This document shows, piece after piece, positions 9,038-17,079 of a stretch of DNA of 64,000 nucleotides (the first letter of the stretch is position 1; every line of letters begins with the position of its first letter). The position numbers were made by a program, and so were the translations under genes. The stretch is from JADKAV01 sp963818505 (lineage in GTDB: Bacteria; Actinomycetota; Actinomycetes; S36-B12; UBA10799): positions 248,001-312,000 of the forward strand of contig CAWFSJ010000005.1 of the NCBI GenBank assembly GCA_963818505.1, in the 5' to 3' direction. Under the pieces are notes generated by a model. It searched no databases and had not been told where the DNA came from. It saw only the letters and a list, made by a program, of their open reading frames with translations.

Positions 9038-9874
9038 CTACATCTCCTCGTGGCTGTCCGGATCGCCGCCGAAAAGCCGCCCCTGATCCTCGGCCAGCCC
9101 AGAGATGGCTTCCATCTCGTCATCTGTGAGTTCAAAACCGAAGATGTCGAGGTTCTCACGCTGCCGACTGGGCGTCGCGGACTTGGGAACCGGTAGGGAG
9201 CCGAGTTGGACGTGCCAGCGCAAGATCACCTGACCGGCGGTGACACCGAGCCGCTGTGCAGGCCCGACAACAACGGGCTCAGTCAGCGGCGCCCGGGCTT
9301 TGCCCATCGGGCTCCATGCCTGGGTCACGATGCCGAGGCGCGCATTCACTGCGCGCATGTGCGCCTGCGGAAACCGTGGGTGCATCTCGATCTGGTTCAC
9401 CGCTGGGGTGACACCGGTCGCGTTGATGATGTCCTCGAGATGGGCTTGCGTGAAGTTGGATACGCCGATGGACCTCACTAGGCCCTGTTCGCGCAGATCC
9501 ACCAGGGCCCGCCAGGCCTGCACGTACTGTCCGACACTGGGGTTCGGCCAGTGGATCAGGTGCAGGTCGAGGTACTCCAGACCGAGCCGCTTCAGGGACC
9601 CGTGCACTGAAGCGATCGCCTCGTCGTAAGCGTGATCGCGGCCGGGCAGTTTGCTGGTGATCTGTACCTGATCGCGGGGCAAGCCACTGCGGCGCAAGGC
9701 CTCGCCGACCTCCACCTCGTTCTCATAGTTGACTGCAGTGTCGATGAGCCGGTAGCCCAGTTCCAAGGCACTGCTCACGGCGTCGATTCCGGAATCGCCA
9801 CGCAACGGGTAGGTGCCGAAACCGATCGCCGGCAATGTGTTTGCGTCGTTGAGCCTCAAACGTGGTGTCTGCAT
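9038..9874 (-). CDS. Aldo/keto reductase
   Basis: 278 residues, the normal AKR length. Visible are the start of the barrel (LPAIGFGTYPLRG), the catalytic Asp/Tyr region (GYRLIDTAVNYENEVEVGEAL), the LDLHLIHWPNP strand carrying the conserved His, and IGVSNF. It reduces carbonyl compounds with NADPH. The ATG at 9874 is preferred to an in-frame start at 9943 because it has an upstream GAAGGTGGG and avoids overlap with the gene behind it. It follows the arsenic island on the same strand by 32 nt and may be read through from it. Confidence 0.9.
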   Translation of the reverse strand: MQTPRLRLNDANTLPAIGFGTYPLRGDSGIDAVSSALELGYRLIDTAVNYENEVEVGEALRRSGLPRDQVQITSKLPGRDHAYDEAIASVHGSLKRLGLEYLDLHLIHWPNPSVGQYVQAWRALVDLREQGLVRSIGVSNFTQAHLEDIINATGVTPAVNQIEMHPRFPQAHMRAVNARLGIVTQAWSPMGKARAPLTEPVVVGPAQRLGVTAGQVILRWHVQLGSLPVPKSATPSRQRENLDIFGFELTDDEMEAISGLAEDQGRLFGGDPDSHEEM

Positions 9875-9906
9875 CTGCCCACCTTCTGCTGGCGTGAGGC
9901 GCGCCG

Positions 9907-10350
9907 TCAACCGGCCGCGAGAACCGCGCCGAGCTCCCAGCACGCCTCAAGGTCGGTCCTGGTCGGTTCGCCGCGTACCTCGACGGGTTGCTGCACCTGC
10001 TGCCAACCGAGGCCCGCCGCGACGCCCAGCACAGATCGCACAGCCCCGGTCAGGCCCTCGTTGCCATGCACATAGAACCCGAAACTCCGTCCTTTCGTGG
10101 CCGCTCGCGTCGGGTAGTAGATCTGGTCGAAGAAGTGCTTGAGCGCACCGGACATATAGCCGATGTTCGCCGGCGTCCCCAAGAGGTAAGCATCCGCGGC
10201 GAGCACGTCCACCGCGGTGGCTGCCAAGGCTGGGCGCACGACCACTTCGACCCCGTCGATGCCTTCGGCTCGAGTGCCGGCCAGGGCCGACTCCAACAAT
10301 GCCTCCAGCGCCGGCGACACCGTGTGGTGCACAACGAGCAGGCGCCTCAT
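9907..10350 (-). CDS. Flavodoxin-like / NADPH-dependent FMN reductase family protein
   Basis: 147 residues with the flavodoxin fold: LLVVHHTVSPALEALLESAL forms the first strand and phosphate loop, YLLGTPANIGYMSGALKHFF is the typical flavin-contact region, and FGFYVHGNEG is the third. Its ATG overlaps the arsC stop (ATGA at 10347-10350), so it is translationally coupled to arsenate reductase. That placement suggests a redox role in arsenic detoxification, but it is shorter than ArsH and I do not call it ArsH. Confidence 0.75.
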   Translation of the reverse strand: MRRLLVVHHTVSPALEALLESALAGTRAEGIDGVEVVVRPALAATAVDVLAADAYLLGTPANIGYMSGALKHFFDQIYYPTRAATKGRSFGFYVHGNEGLTGAVRSVLGVAAGLGWQQVQQPVEVRGEPTRTDLEACWELGAVLAAG

Positions 10351-10754
10351 GCTCCTGGCAGCAGCTCGTCGATCAATGCCTCAATACGCGCCCGGATCTC
10401 GTCGCGAATGGGCCGTACCGCGTCCACTCCCTGGCCCGCCGGATCCTCGAGCACCCAATCCTCGTAGCGTTTGCCCGGGTAGATCGGGCAGGTGTCGCCA
10501 CAGCCCATGGTGATCACCACGTCGCTGGCTTTGACGGCGTCGTTGGTAAGGATCTTGGGAACCTCCTGACTCATGTCGATGCCCTCTTCGGCCATCGCGG
10601 CAACGGCTGCCGGGTTGACCTGGTCGCCCGGGGCGGATCCGGCCGAGCGCACCTCGATCCGGCCCTTGCCCAAGTGGTTCAGGTAGGCGGCAGCCATCTG
10701 CGAGCGGCCCGCATTGTGCACGCAGACGAAGAGCACGCTGGGTTTGTCGGTCAT
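10347..10754 (-). CDS. arsC: Arsenate reductase ArsC, low-molecular-weight phosphatase type
   Basis: 135 residues. The catalytic P-loop is VLFVCVHNAGRSQMAAAYLN (CX5R type), followed by the EVRSAGSAPGDQVNP segment and the redox segment VITMGCGDTCPIYPGKRYEDW with the paired cysteines of the thioredoxin/mycoredoxin-linked class. It reduces arsenate to arsenite. The start overlaps the aquaporin stop (10751-10754) and the stop overlaps the flavodoxin start, so this is a tight operon. Confidence 0.93.
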   Translation of the reverse strand: MTDKPSVLFVCVHNAGRSQMAAAYLNHLGKGRIEVRSAGSAPGDQVNPAAVAAMAEEGIDMSQEVPKILTNDAVKASDVVITMGCGDTCPIYPGKRYEDWVLEDPAGQGVDAVRPIRDEIRARIEALIDELLPGA

Positions 10755-11461
10755 GAGTTTCCTTCCGGACGGTGAACAGGCTCTGGCAGGTCGAGTGGCT
10801 CGGGAACGACCCCGGGCCTCGGGTAGAAGAACTCGGTCAGCACAGCGCCGACCGCAGCGCCGACCAGTTGCGCGGCAATGAAAGGTGCCACCGAGGATGG
10901 CGCGATCCCGGCGAACGTGTCGCTGAACGCTCGGCCGATCGTGACCGCGGGGTTGGCGAACGAGGTGGAGGCTGTGAAGAAGTACGCGGAACCGATCCAC
11001 GCTGGCACAAGGATCGGTCCGAGGTGGCCGTTGCCGGTCCTGGTCACCGCGCCAATAAGGCCGATCAGACCGGCCGTTGCCACCACTTCTCCAAGCAGCG
11101 TGCCGGTGGCAACCCGATCGTTCGTCGCCACCTCCCACACCGGCAGAGCGAACATCAGGTTGGCCAGGGCGACACCGAGAAGCGCACCGATGATCTGGGC
11201 GCCCACATACAGTCCGGCCTCGCCCGCGGCCATCTCGCGGCGCACGGCTGCAACAAGGGTGACCGCGGGGTTGAAGTGCGCACCGGAGACTGGACCGAGT
11301 GTCCAGATCAGCACACCCAGCGCGGCGACGGTGGCCAATGCGTTGATTAGCAGGTCGATACCGATGTCGGTAGACAGACTCGTGGCCATGATGCCCGAAC
11401 CGACCACAACTGCGACCAGCACCCCGGTGCCCATGAGTTCGGCGGCGACACGGCGCATCAT
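10751..11461 (-). CDS. Aquaporin-family channel, likely arsenite exit (AqpS-like)
   Basis: 236 residues, six predicted membrane helices, and both MIP signature loops: HFNPAVT and FANPAVTIGR. Aquaporins inside ars operons (AqpS) let arsenite out after arsenate reduction; that role is inferred from position between arsC and an ArsR-ArsC fusion, with 4-bp overlaps to both neighbours. The chemistry of the pore cannot be read from sequence alone. Confidence 0.88.
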   Translation of the reverse strand: MMRRVAAELMGTGVLVAVVVGSGIMATSLSTDIGIDLLINALATVAALGVLIWTLGPVSGAHFNPAVTLVAAVRREMAAGEAGLYVGAQIIGALLGVALANLMFALPVWEVATNDRVATGTLLGEVVATAGLIGLIGAVTRTGNGHLGPILVPAWIGSAYFFTASTSFANPAVTIGRAFSDTFAGIAPSSVAPFIAAQLVGAAVGAVLTEFFYPRPGVVPEPLDLPEPVHRPEGNS

Positions 11462-12117
11462 GGCGCGACCACTTCGGCAAGCCGGTCCACCCGCTCGGCG
11501 ATCTGATCGAACGCGGCGTTGAAGGCAGCTATCCGATCCGCACGGGCGGGATCGGGGACGGACCAGTGCAGGTGGGCTCGGGATTGCAGTTGCTCGTCAG
11601 CCTGGTCGCACACTGTGACCACCAAAGCTCCCACCGCCATTGCGTCCTTGTACTCAGCAGGCTCGGCCATGACAATCGGGAAACCCCTGCGGCCCGCAAC
11701 CCGAGCGGCCTTCGGATGTACCCGATCGGCTGGCCGGGTTCCCGCGGAACTCACCGGCACGGCACTGCGCCGCCGCCAGAGGACCTCGGCGAACTGGGAC
11801 CGCGCCGAGTTGTGAGTACAGACGAACAGCACTCTTTGCGCTGGGACGCCATGGCCCCGGACAGCCTCACGACCGACTTCGGTGAGCTGCAGGTACACCC
11901 GACGCCGGTCGGCCTCTGATGGCAGGCGCACAAGGACCCCGGCCGCGTCCAGAATGTTGAGGTGATGGGCCAGCAGGTTCGACCCGATCGCGAGCTGGGC
12001 TGCCAGCGAGGCCGGGGTGCGGTCGGACTCGGTCAGCGCTTCCGCCACGGCCAGACGGATCGGCTCGCCAAGGGCAGCATGCACCGCCGCCCGATCAGAA
12101 AGTCGCTCAAGATTCAT
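11458..12117 (-). CDS. ArsR repressor fused to ArsC-like phosphatase domain
   Basis: 219 residues. The N-terminal part (to about 85) is an ArsR winged helix: LGEPIRLAVAEALTESDRTP, then IGSNLLAHHLNILDAAGVLV. From about residue 90 a low-molecular-weight phosphatase domain begins with VLFVCTHNSARSQFAEVLWR, ending in a VTVCDQADEQL segment. This resembles ArsR-ArsC fusions known from actinobacteria, linking sensing with arsenate handling. The ATG at 12117 lies 7 nt after TACAGT, so it is probably leaderless; an upstream in-frame start would run into the divergent arsR promoter. First gene of the leftward ars operon. Confidence 0.88.
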   Translation of the reverse strand: MNLERLSDRAAVHAALGEPIRLAVAEALTESDRTPASLAAQLAIGSNLLAHHLNILDAAGVLVRLPSEADRRRVYLQLTEVGREAVRGHGVPAQRVLFVCTHNSARSQFAEVLWRRRSAVPVSSAGTRPADRVHPKAARVAGRRGFPIVMAEPAEYKDAMAVGALVVTVCDQADEQLQSRAHLHWSVPDPARADRIAAFNAAFDQIAERVDRLAEVVAP

Positions 12118-12212
12118 TGAGGTAACTGTAGCCGATGATTCTGCCAGCCCAAGCAAGGCTGGGTTCAGGCAAACCAGTTGCCGGAAAACCGCATCACTCA
12201 CCGGATCGGGCA

Positions 12213-12218
12213 TATACT
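12213..12218 (+). promoter_or_regulatory. -10 box of arsR (leaderless promoter)
   Basis: TATACT ends 6 nt before the GTG at 12225, the spacing expected if transcription starts at the start codon. No convincing -35 box is seen. The box touches the ArsR-type dyad that follows. Confidence 0.7.
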
Positions 12219-12247
12219 TCAACTGTGGTTGAATCAATTGTCATTGA
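12218..12247. promoter_or_regulatory. Two adjoining ArsR-type dyads at the arsR start
   Basis: TTCAAC-TGTG-GTTGAA (12218-12233) is followed directly by TCAAT-TGTC-ATTGA (12234-12247). They overlap the end of the -10 box and the first codons of arsR, so a bound repressor would block a leaderless start. The TCAA/TTGA half-sites match those of the operators near 14176-14226. Confidence 0.7.
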
Positions 12248-12533
12248 AGCCACGTCCTCGACATGGCCCGATGCTTCTGCCCCGGTCGGCCTCCTCCAAG
12301 CCGTGGCCGACCCGGTCCGCTGGACGGTTCTGGCCCGCCTCAACGCCGGACCTGCGTGCGTGTGCGAACTCCAGGAGCACTTCCCGATCGCGGCCAACCT
12401 GTTGAGTTACCACCTGAAGGTCCTGCGCGAGAACGGCCTGGTAACGACCGCTCGCCGTGGCCGCTGGATCGACTACTCAATCGCCCCGGATGCGATGCAA
12501 CGGATCCGGGAGGCGCTGCCGGGGGGTGGCTGA
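12225..12533 (+). CDS. arsR: ArsR family repressor
   Basis: 102 residues. LLQAVADPVRWTVLARLN begins the winged helix, PACVCELQEHF carries a C-x-C metal motif like the arsenite-binding CVC of classical ArsR, and NLLSYHLKVLRENGLVTTAR is the recognition helix region. The GTG at 12225 is chosen because TATACT lies 6 nt upstream and two ArsR dyads overlap the start; an earlier in-frame codon would include the promoter. It starts the rightward operon with the permease and thioredoxin-like genes. Confidence 0.9.
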   Translation: MVESIVIEATSSTWPDASAPVGLLQAVADPVRWTVLARLNAGPACVCELQEHFPIAANLLSYHLKVLRENGLVTTARRGRWIDYSIAPDAMQRIREALPGGG

Positions 12534-12534
12534 C

Positions 12535-13584
12535 ATGAGCATCCAGATTGCGCCCGCAGGATCCGGGCTGCGTCGCTGGGGCACCCTGACAGCAGCCGCC
12601 ATCGCTTGGATCGCCCTGTACCGGTTGAACCAGCCGTTCTGGGACTGGCTGATCTACGACGTCTTCGGCCTCGACCCCGAGAGTGCCCTGGGCGCGAGTC
12701 TGCACTTCTTCGGCTACGACCTCGTGAAGATCTCTCTGCTGCTCGTCGGCATCATATTCGCGGTCACTGTTCTGCGGTCCTTCATGTCGATCGAGCGGAC
12801 CAGGGCTCTTCTCGGCGGTCGCCGCGAAGGGGTCGGCAACGTGATGGCGGCCGGACTTGGCGTGATCACGCCGTTCTGCTCCTGCAGTGCCGTACCCGCG
12901 TTCATCGGTTTCGTATCGGCGGGCGTGCCCATCGGCGTGACCATGAGCTTCCTCATCGCGAGCCCATTGGTCAACGAGATCGCGATCGGCCTGCTGCTCG
13001 GGATGTTCGGAATCGGTCCGACGTTGTTGTACGTGGCAGCGGGGCTCACCATCGCAATCGTCGCTGGCTGGATCCTGGGGCGCATGCACGCCGAACGCTG
13101 GGTGGAGCCGTTCGTGTTCGAGACGCGACTGCGCGGCGAGATCGTGGACAGCACCGCCGGCTTGACCTGGGACGACCGCATCACCATGGGTCGCGAAGAG
13201 GTCGTCACGATCCTGCGCAAGATCTGGCCCTACCTGATGGTCGGCATCGGCCTCGGAGCTGTGATCCACGGTTGGGTTCCGACGGACTTCTTCACCACCT
13301 ACGCGAACGCGGACAACCCACTTGGCGTCATCGTCGCAGTGGGTATCGGAGTCCCGCTGTACTCCAACGCGGCCGGGGTGATGCCGCTGGTCCAGTCGCT
13401 CTACGGCGCAGGGCTTCCGATGGGCACACTACTGGCCTTCATGATGAGCGTCGTCGCCCTTTCACTGCCGGAGATGATTCTGCTGCGGCGCATCCTCAAG
13501 CCCCAATTGATCGCCGCCTTCATCGCCGTCGTGGCGACCGGGATCGTGGCGGTCGGCTACACCTTCAACCTTGTCCTCGCCTGA
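12535..13584 (+). CDS. arsP: ArsP-type permease (DUF318 family)
   Basis: 349 residues with about eight to nine membrane helices. The signature GVITPFCSCSAVPAFIGFVS, with a Cys-Ser-Cys in the membrane, is shared by ArsP and related DUF318 permeases; PLYSNAAGVMPLVQSLYGAG is the matching second-half motif. ArsP exports trivalent organoarsenicals such as methylarsenite; related permeases are linked to other metals. The presence of ArsI nearby favours an organoarsenical role. The ATG at 12535 is one base after the arsR stop, with GGGGGGTGG as ribosome site. Confidence 0.85.
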   Translation: MSIQIAPAGSGLRRWGTLTAAAIAWIALYRLNQPFWDWLIYDVFGLDPESALGASLHFFGYDLVKISLLLVGIIFAVTVLRSFMSIERTRALLGGRREGVGNVMAAGLGVITPFCSCSAVPAFIGFVSAGVPIGVTMSFLIASPLVNEIAIGLLLGMFGIGPTLLYVAAGLTIAIVAGWILGRMHAERWVEPFVFETRLRGEIVDSTAGLTWDDRITMGREEVVTILRKIWPYLMVGIGLGAVIHGWVPTDFFTTYANADNPLGVIVAVGIGVPLYSNAAGVMPLVQSLYGAGLPMGTLLAFMMSVVALSLPEMILLRRILKPQLIAAFIAVVATGIVAVGYTFNLVLA

Positions 13585-13595
13585 AAGGAATCACC

Positions 13596-13832
13596 ATGGA
13601 GATCAAGATTCTCGGACCCGGATGCGCGAACTGCCACCGGCTGGAAGAGCGCACGACCGAGGCGGTGGGAAACCTCGGACTCGAAGCCACTATCGAAAAA
13701 GTCACCGACCCGGCCGACATCGCCAGTTACGGGATCATGAAGACCCCGGGTCTGGTCGTGGACGACCGCGTGCTCGTATACGGCCGGGTGCCGAGCACCC
13801 GCGAGATCGGCGAGTTGCTGCAGAAGCCTTAG
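13596..13832 (+). CDS. Small thioredoxin-like redox-active disulfide protein
   Basis: 78 residues; KILGPGCANCHRLEERTTEA shows a CxxC active site near the N-terminus of a thioredoxin fold, and IMKTPGLVVDDRVLVYGRVP contains the conserved cis-Pro region. This family regularly follows DUF318 permease genes. Here it starts 11 nt after the permease with an AAAGGA ribosome site. It may keep metal-binding thiols of the permease or ArsR reduced; this is inferred from position. Its 3' end overlaps that of the convergent arsR gene by 4 bp. Confidence 0.85.
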   Translation: MEIKILGPGCANCHRLEERTTEAVGNLGLEATIEKVTDPADIASYGIMKTPGLVVDDRVLVYGRVPSTREIGELLQKP

Positions 13833-14161
13833 GCGAACAGCCCCGCCAGGTCGGCCATGCGAGCCTCCTCCACGGAGAACCACGCCCACTGGCCGCGCTG
13901 CTCCCGGCTCACCAGCCCGGCCTGGGTCAGCACCTTCAGATGATGACTCACAGTGGGCTGACTCAAGCCCAACGGCGCGGTGAGGTCGCACGCACACGCC
14001 TGGCCCGAACTGCGGATCAGCGAGAGCAACTGCAGACGCGCTGGGTCGGCGACGGCCTTCAGCAGACGCGCCAGTTGATCAGCAGCCTCGCGGTCGATGG
14101 GGGTGGCAAGGCCCTGAGCGCAGCACGCACTTATGTCCACCAACGGGATCATCTTGGCCAT
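13829..14161 (-). CDS. arsR: ArsR family repressor (second free-standing copy)
   Basis: 110 residues. LLKAVADPARLQLLSLIRSS opens the winged helix; QACACDLTAPLG holds a C-x-C site in the DNA-binding region, LSQPTVSHHLKVLTQAGLVS is the recognition helix, and an N-terminal SACC adds a cysteine pair. The ATG at 14161 has the strong ribosome site AGGAGG; an earlier in-frame start would put the operator inside the gene. It is divergent from arsI, and two identical-type operators lie between them. Confidence 0.9.
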   Translation of the reverse strand: MAKMIPLVDISACCAQGLATPIDREAADQLARLLKAVADPARLQLLSLIRSSGQACACDLTAPLGLSQPTVSHHLKVLTQAGLVSREQRGQWAWFSVEEARMADLAGLFA

Positions 14162-14175
14162 GCATCCTCCTGTGT

Positions 14176-14191
14176 ATTGACAATCATCAAT
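14176..14191. promoter_or_regulatory. ArsR operator site 1
   Basis: ATTGACAATCATCAAT is a near-perfect dyad (ATTGA ... TCAAT) of the kind bound by ArsR-family repressors. It lies 15 bp upstream of the arsR start and belongs to the divergent arsR/arsI promoter region. Confidence 0.85.
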
Positions 14192-14210
14192 GTAGCGGCT
14201 TAGCGTGCAT

Positions 14211-14226
14211 ATTGACAAACATCAAT
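14211..14226. promoter_or_regulatory. ArsR operator site 2
   Basis: ATTGACAAACATCAAT differs from site 1 only in the central bases and lies 35 bp further right, directly before the GGAGG ribosome site of arsI. The pair suggests cooperative control of both divergent genes. Confidence 0.85.
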
Positions 14227-14238
14227 ATGGAGGTCCAC

Positions 14239-14625
14239 ATGTCACGCGTCCAACTCGCCCTCAATGTCGCCGACCTTGACGGGTCCGTCGAGTTCTACAC
14301 GAAGCTGTTCGGGGTATCGCCGCACAAGCGCCGCGAGGGCTATGCGAACTTCGCCGTCCTCGAGCCGCCCTTGAAACTCGTTCTCATCGAGAACGCCAGC
14401 GCCGCCGGCACGCTGAACCATCTCGGCGTGGAGGTTGAAAGCACCGCGGAGGTTCATGCGGCCGTCGACCGCCTCAACGAGCAGGGTTTGGCGACGCGTG
14501 AGGAGATGGACACGCTCTGCTGCTACGCCCAACAGGACAAGGTGTGGGTCAACGACCCCGCGGGAGCGCCGTGGGAGGTCTACACCGTGACCGACGACAA
14601 CCCGGTCACGGGCGCCTGCTGCTGA
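14239..14625 (+). CDS. arsI: ArsI/CadI family C-As lyase
   Basis: 128 residues of the VOC fold: VQLALNVADLDGSVEFYTKL at the start and NDPAGAPWEVYTV near the end. A vicinal cysteine pair in MDTLCCYAQQDKVWV matches the pair that binds trivalent arsenic in ArsI, which breaks the C-As bond of methylarsenite and aromatic arsenicals using Fe(II) and oxygen. The relative CadI is cadmium-induced, so that name is possible. The C-terminus also ends in two cysteines. ATG with GGAGG at about 14229-14233; divergent from arsR with two operators. Confidence 0.85.
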   Translation: MSRVQLALNVADLDGSVEFYTKLFGVSPHKRREGYANFAVLEPPLKLVLIENASAAGTLNHLGVEVESTAEVHAAVDRLNEQGLATREEMDTLCCYAQQDKVWVNDPAGAPWEVYTVTDDNPVTGACC

Positions 14626-14667
14626 ACCCCGGGTCCGCCGCCGGGAGCGAGGGCAAGCCCGCCCCAC

Positions 14668-15570
14668 TCAGCCCTCGGCGAGCAGCTTCGCCTTCGCCTC
14701 GGCGAGCCTGACCACCTCGTCGGGTGGCAACACCGGGGCTTCGAGATCCAGGCCTTGCACCGTGGTGGTGATGATGTCGGACACCGAGGCGCGCATGGCC
14801 CACTTGCGGTCCGCGGGGATCACGTACCAAGGCGCCCACGGCGTGCTCGTCGCATTGATCGCGTCCTCGAAAGCACCCATGTAGTCGTCCCAGTAGCCGC
14901 GCTCGACGATGTCACCGGAGCTGAACTTCCAATTCTTCTCGGGCGTATCGAGTCGTTCCAGGAACCTCGCCTTCTGCTCTTCCTTGGACACATTGAGGAA
15001 GAACTTGAGGATCGTGGTGCCGTTGCGCGCGAGGTGCTGCTCGAAGTTGTTGATGTCCTCGTAGCGCTGCTTCCAGATGTCCTTGTGGCGGGCGCTCGCG
15101 GGCAGATCCGCCTTCTCCAGCAACTCCGGGTGCACCTTCACCACTAGCACCTCCTCGTAGTAGGAGCGGTTGAAGATCCCGATCATGCCACGAGCCGGCA
15201 GGGCGTTTGAGTACCGCCAAAGGTAGTTGTGGGACCACTCCGTCGCACTCGGCACCTTGAACGACGACACTGCGCAACCCTGCGGATTGACTCCCGACAT
15301 CACGTGGGAGATCGTCCCGTCCTTACCGGCCGCATCCATCGCCTGGAAGATGATCAGGACCGAATGCCGGCCATCGGCATAGAGCAACTCCTGGGCCTCT
15401 GCGAGCTCCACCTTGTTCTGCGCCAACATCTGCTCGGCGATCAACTTGCGCTCGTCCTTGGAGACATCCTTGGCCGCAGGTGGCAACCAGCGAGCGCTGT
15501 GGTCTGCTATCCGGAACCTCTCGCCCGGCTCGATCTTGAGCTGGTCGAGTGTCTCCTTGTTCATGGACAT
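14668..15570 (-). CDS. ppk2: Polyphosphate kinase 2 family protein
   Basis: 300 residues. The Walker A motif is IIFQAMDAAGKDGTISHVM, followed by the conserved NPQGCAVSSFKVPSATEWSH and YLWRYSNALPARGMIGIFNR with a lid-like RYEDINNFEQHL region. PPK2 enzymes move phosphate between polyphosphate and nucleotides. A one-domain protein of this length fits class I or III; the preferred nucleotide cannot be told. It starts 10 nt after the SRPBCC gene stop, with GGAGGGG spaced rather far (13 nt); a second ATG two codons on is an alternative. Confidence 0.92.
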   Translation of the reverse strand: MSMNKETLDQLKIEPGERFRIADHSARWLPPAAKDVSKDERKLIAEQMLAQNKVELAEAQELLYADGRHSVLIIFQAMDAAGKDGTISHVMSGVNPQGCAVSSFKVPSATEWSHNYLWRYSNALPARGMIGIFNRSYYEEVLVVKVHPELLEKADLPASARHKDIWKQRYEDINNFEQHLARNGTTILKFFLNVSKEEQKARFLERLDTPEKNWKFSSGDIVERGYWDDYMGAFEDAINATSTPWAPWYVIPADRKWAMRASVSDIITTTVQGLDLEAPVLPPDEVVRLAEAKAKLLAEG

Positions 15571-15580
15571 GTTGAACCGC

Positions 15581-16051
15581 TCACCCCTCCGCCGCGGCCT
15601 TGAGCGCCCGCAGCGTCGTCTCGATGTTGCGCTGGTTGTGTGGCGCTCTGGGTCCGGGGATGATGACCTGCCCCGCCCACTTGATGGGGAACGCGAGCGG
15701 GCCGAAGCGCCGGTCCTCCCAGGTCTCCGTCACGACGCACCCGGTGTCTGTGGCCTGGAACTCGTAGGTCCAGCGTGAGACCGGGGACGGCGGGAAGTCG
15801 ACGTCGAACACGAAGTGTTTGCCTCGCTGCGCCTCGAGCACGGTGCAGCGAGTGAACCAACGCCAAACACCCTTTCGGTTCAGCCCCCAGAAGTGGTCAC
15901 CCACCTGGACCTCGCCGGGATCGCCCATGGTTCCAGTGGCCTCGGGCGACCACTCCCCCATACGCGCCACGTCCACGACCAGGTCGTAAACCCGATCCGG
16001 CGTCGCCTCTATCTCGATGCTCGAAGTGGCCGTCGTCTCGCTGCTCGCCAT
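15581..16051 (-). CDS. SRPBCC family (START-like) protein
   Basis: 156 residues with the polyketide-cyclase/START-like fold: SIEIEATPDRVYDLVVDVAR at the start, then MGEWSPEA and SRWTYEFQATDTGCVVTETW. Such proteins bind lipids or other hydrophobic ligands; the ligand is unknown. The ATG follows TAGGCT by 6 nt, so it is probably leaderless and heads a two-gene unit with ppk2. Confidence 0.85.
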   Translation of the reverse strand: MASSETTATSSIEIEATPDRVYDLVVDVARMGEWSPEATGTMGDPGEVQVGDHFWGLNRKGVWRWFTRCTVLEAQRGKHFVFDVDFPPSPVSRWTYEFQATDTGCVVTETWEDRRFGPLAFPIKWAGQVIIPGPRAPHNQRNIETTLRALKAAAEG

Positions 16052-16067
16052 ACAGGAAGCCTACTGA

Positions 16068-17054
16068 CTAAACCCTGACCAGGCTCTTCCCGAGATTGGC
16101 GCCGGTGAACAACTCCTGCAGCGCCAACGGCGCGGAGTCCAACCCCTCAAGCACATGCGTGCGCGACTGCAGCTTGCCTTCGGCCAACCACTTGCCCATG
16201 GCTGCGGCGGCCTCGGTCGCCCGGTCCATGTGGTCGAGGATTATGAAGCCCTTGAGCAGTGCGCGGCGCGGGATCGCGTTGATCAGATTGGCCGGGCCGG
16301 GAGTCGGAGAACCGGTGTTGTATTGCGAGATCGCACCGCACAGAATGATGCGGGCATGGTCCTTGATCTGGCCGAGGACCGCGTTGAGCGTCTCACCGCC
16401 CACGTTGTCGAAGTACACGTCCACGCCCTCCGGGCATGTCCGCCGCAGACCCGCTGCCACATCCTCGGCCCGGTAGTCGATGCAGTCGTCGAAACCGAGT
16501 TCATCCACCACCCACGCACATTTCTCCGGTGAGCCCGCGACGCCGACCACACGCGCACCCTTGATCTTGGCGATCTGGCCGGCGATGGAACCCACCCCAC
16601 CAGCAGCACCAGAGACCACAACCGTCTCACCGGGCTGCGGCTTGCCGATGTCTTCCAGGCCCACGTACGCGGTCAGGCCGGTCACACCGAAAACGCTCAG
16701 GGCCTGCTCGTAGGTGACGCCCTCCGGGATCGGCACAGCCCCACTCATCGCCGCCCGCGTCTGCCACCCGGGCATGCCGAACACACGGCTGCCCACCGGG
16801 AAAGCCTTATTGCGCGATTCGATGACGCGTCCGGCGCCCGCGCTGCGGATCACCTCACCGATGCCGATCTTCGGCAGGTAGGTGTCGTAAGCCATCCAGC
16901 CACGGATCGTCGGGTCGATCGACAGGTACTCCACGTCGACGAGGAACTCCCCCTTGGCCAATGGCGCGACCTCAACCTCGTCAGAGGCGAAGTCGTCGAC
17001 AGCGACCTGATCCTGCGGGCGTTTGGCGAGGGTGATGCGTCGTGATGTCGTCAT
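16068..17054 (-). CDS. NADP-dependent oxidoreductase, MDR superfamily
   Basis: 328 residues, matching the zinc-free medium-chain reductases (curcumin reductase/leukotriene B4 dehydrogenase type). Seen are DVEYLSIDPTIRGWMAYDTY, the nucleotide site GETVVVSGAAGGVGSIAGQI, then GCAGS-like GVAGSPEKC, and YFDNVGGETLNAVL. It reduces enones with NADPH. The ATG at 17054 lies 6 nt after TATCGT, again leaderless-like; longer in-frame starts would run into the divergent gene. Confidence 0.9.
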   Translation of the reverse strand: MTTSRRITLAKRPQDQVAVDDFASDEVEVAPLAKGEFLVDVEYLSIDPTIRGWMAYDTYLPKIGIGEVIRSAGAGRVIESRNKAFPVGSRVFGMPGWQTRAAMSGAVPIPEGVTYEQALSVFGVTGLTAYVGLEDIGKPQPGETVVVSGAAGGVGSIAGQIAKIKGARVVGVAGSPEKCAWVVDELGFDDCIDYRAEDVAAGLRRTCPEGVDVYFDNVGGETLNAVLGQIKDHARIILCGAISQYNTGSPTPGPANLINAIPRRALLKGFIILDHMDRATEAAAAMGKWLAEGKLQSRTHVLEGLDSAPLALQELFTGANLGKSLVRV

Positions 17055-17079
17055 GGCGCCACGATACTTTGGATTCCTC

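Noticed and set aside
10347..11480. A 377-residue fusion reaching from arsC back through the aquaporin gene
   Set aside because: The upstream part is an out-of-frame reading of the aquaporin gene; arsC has its own ATG at 10754.
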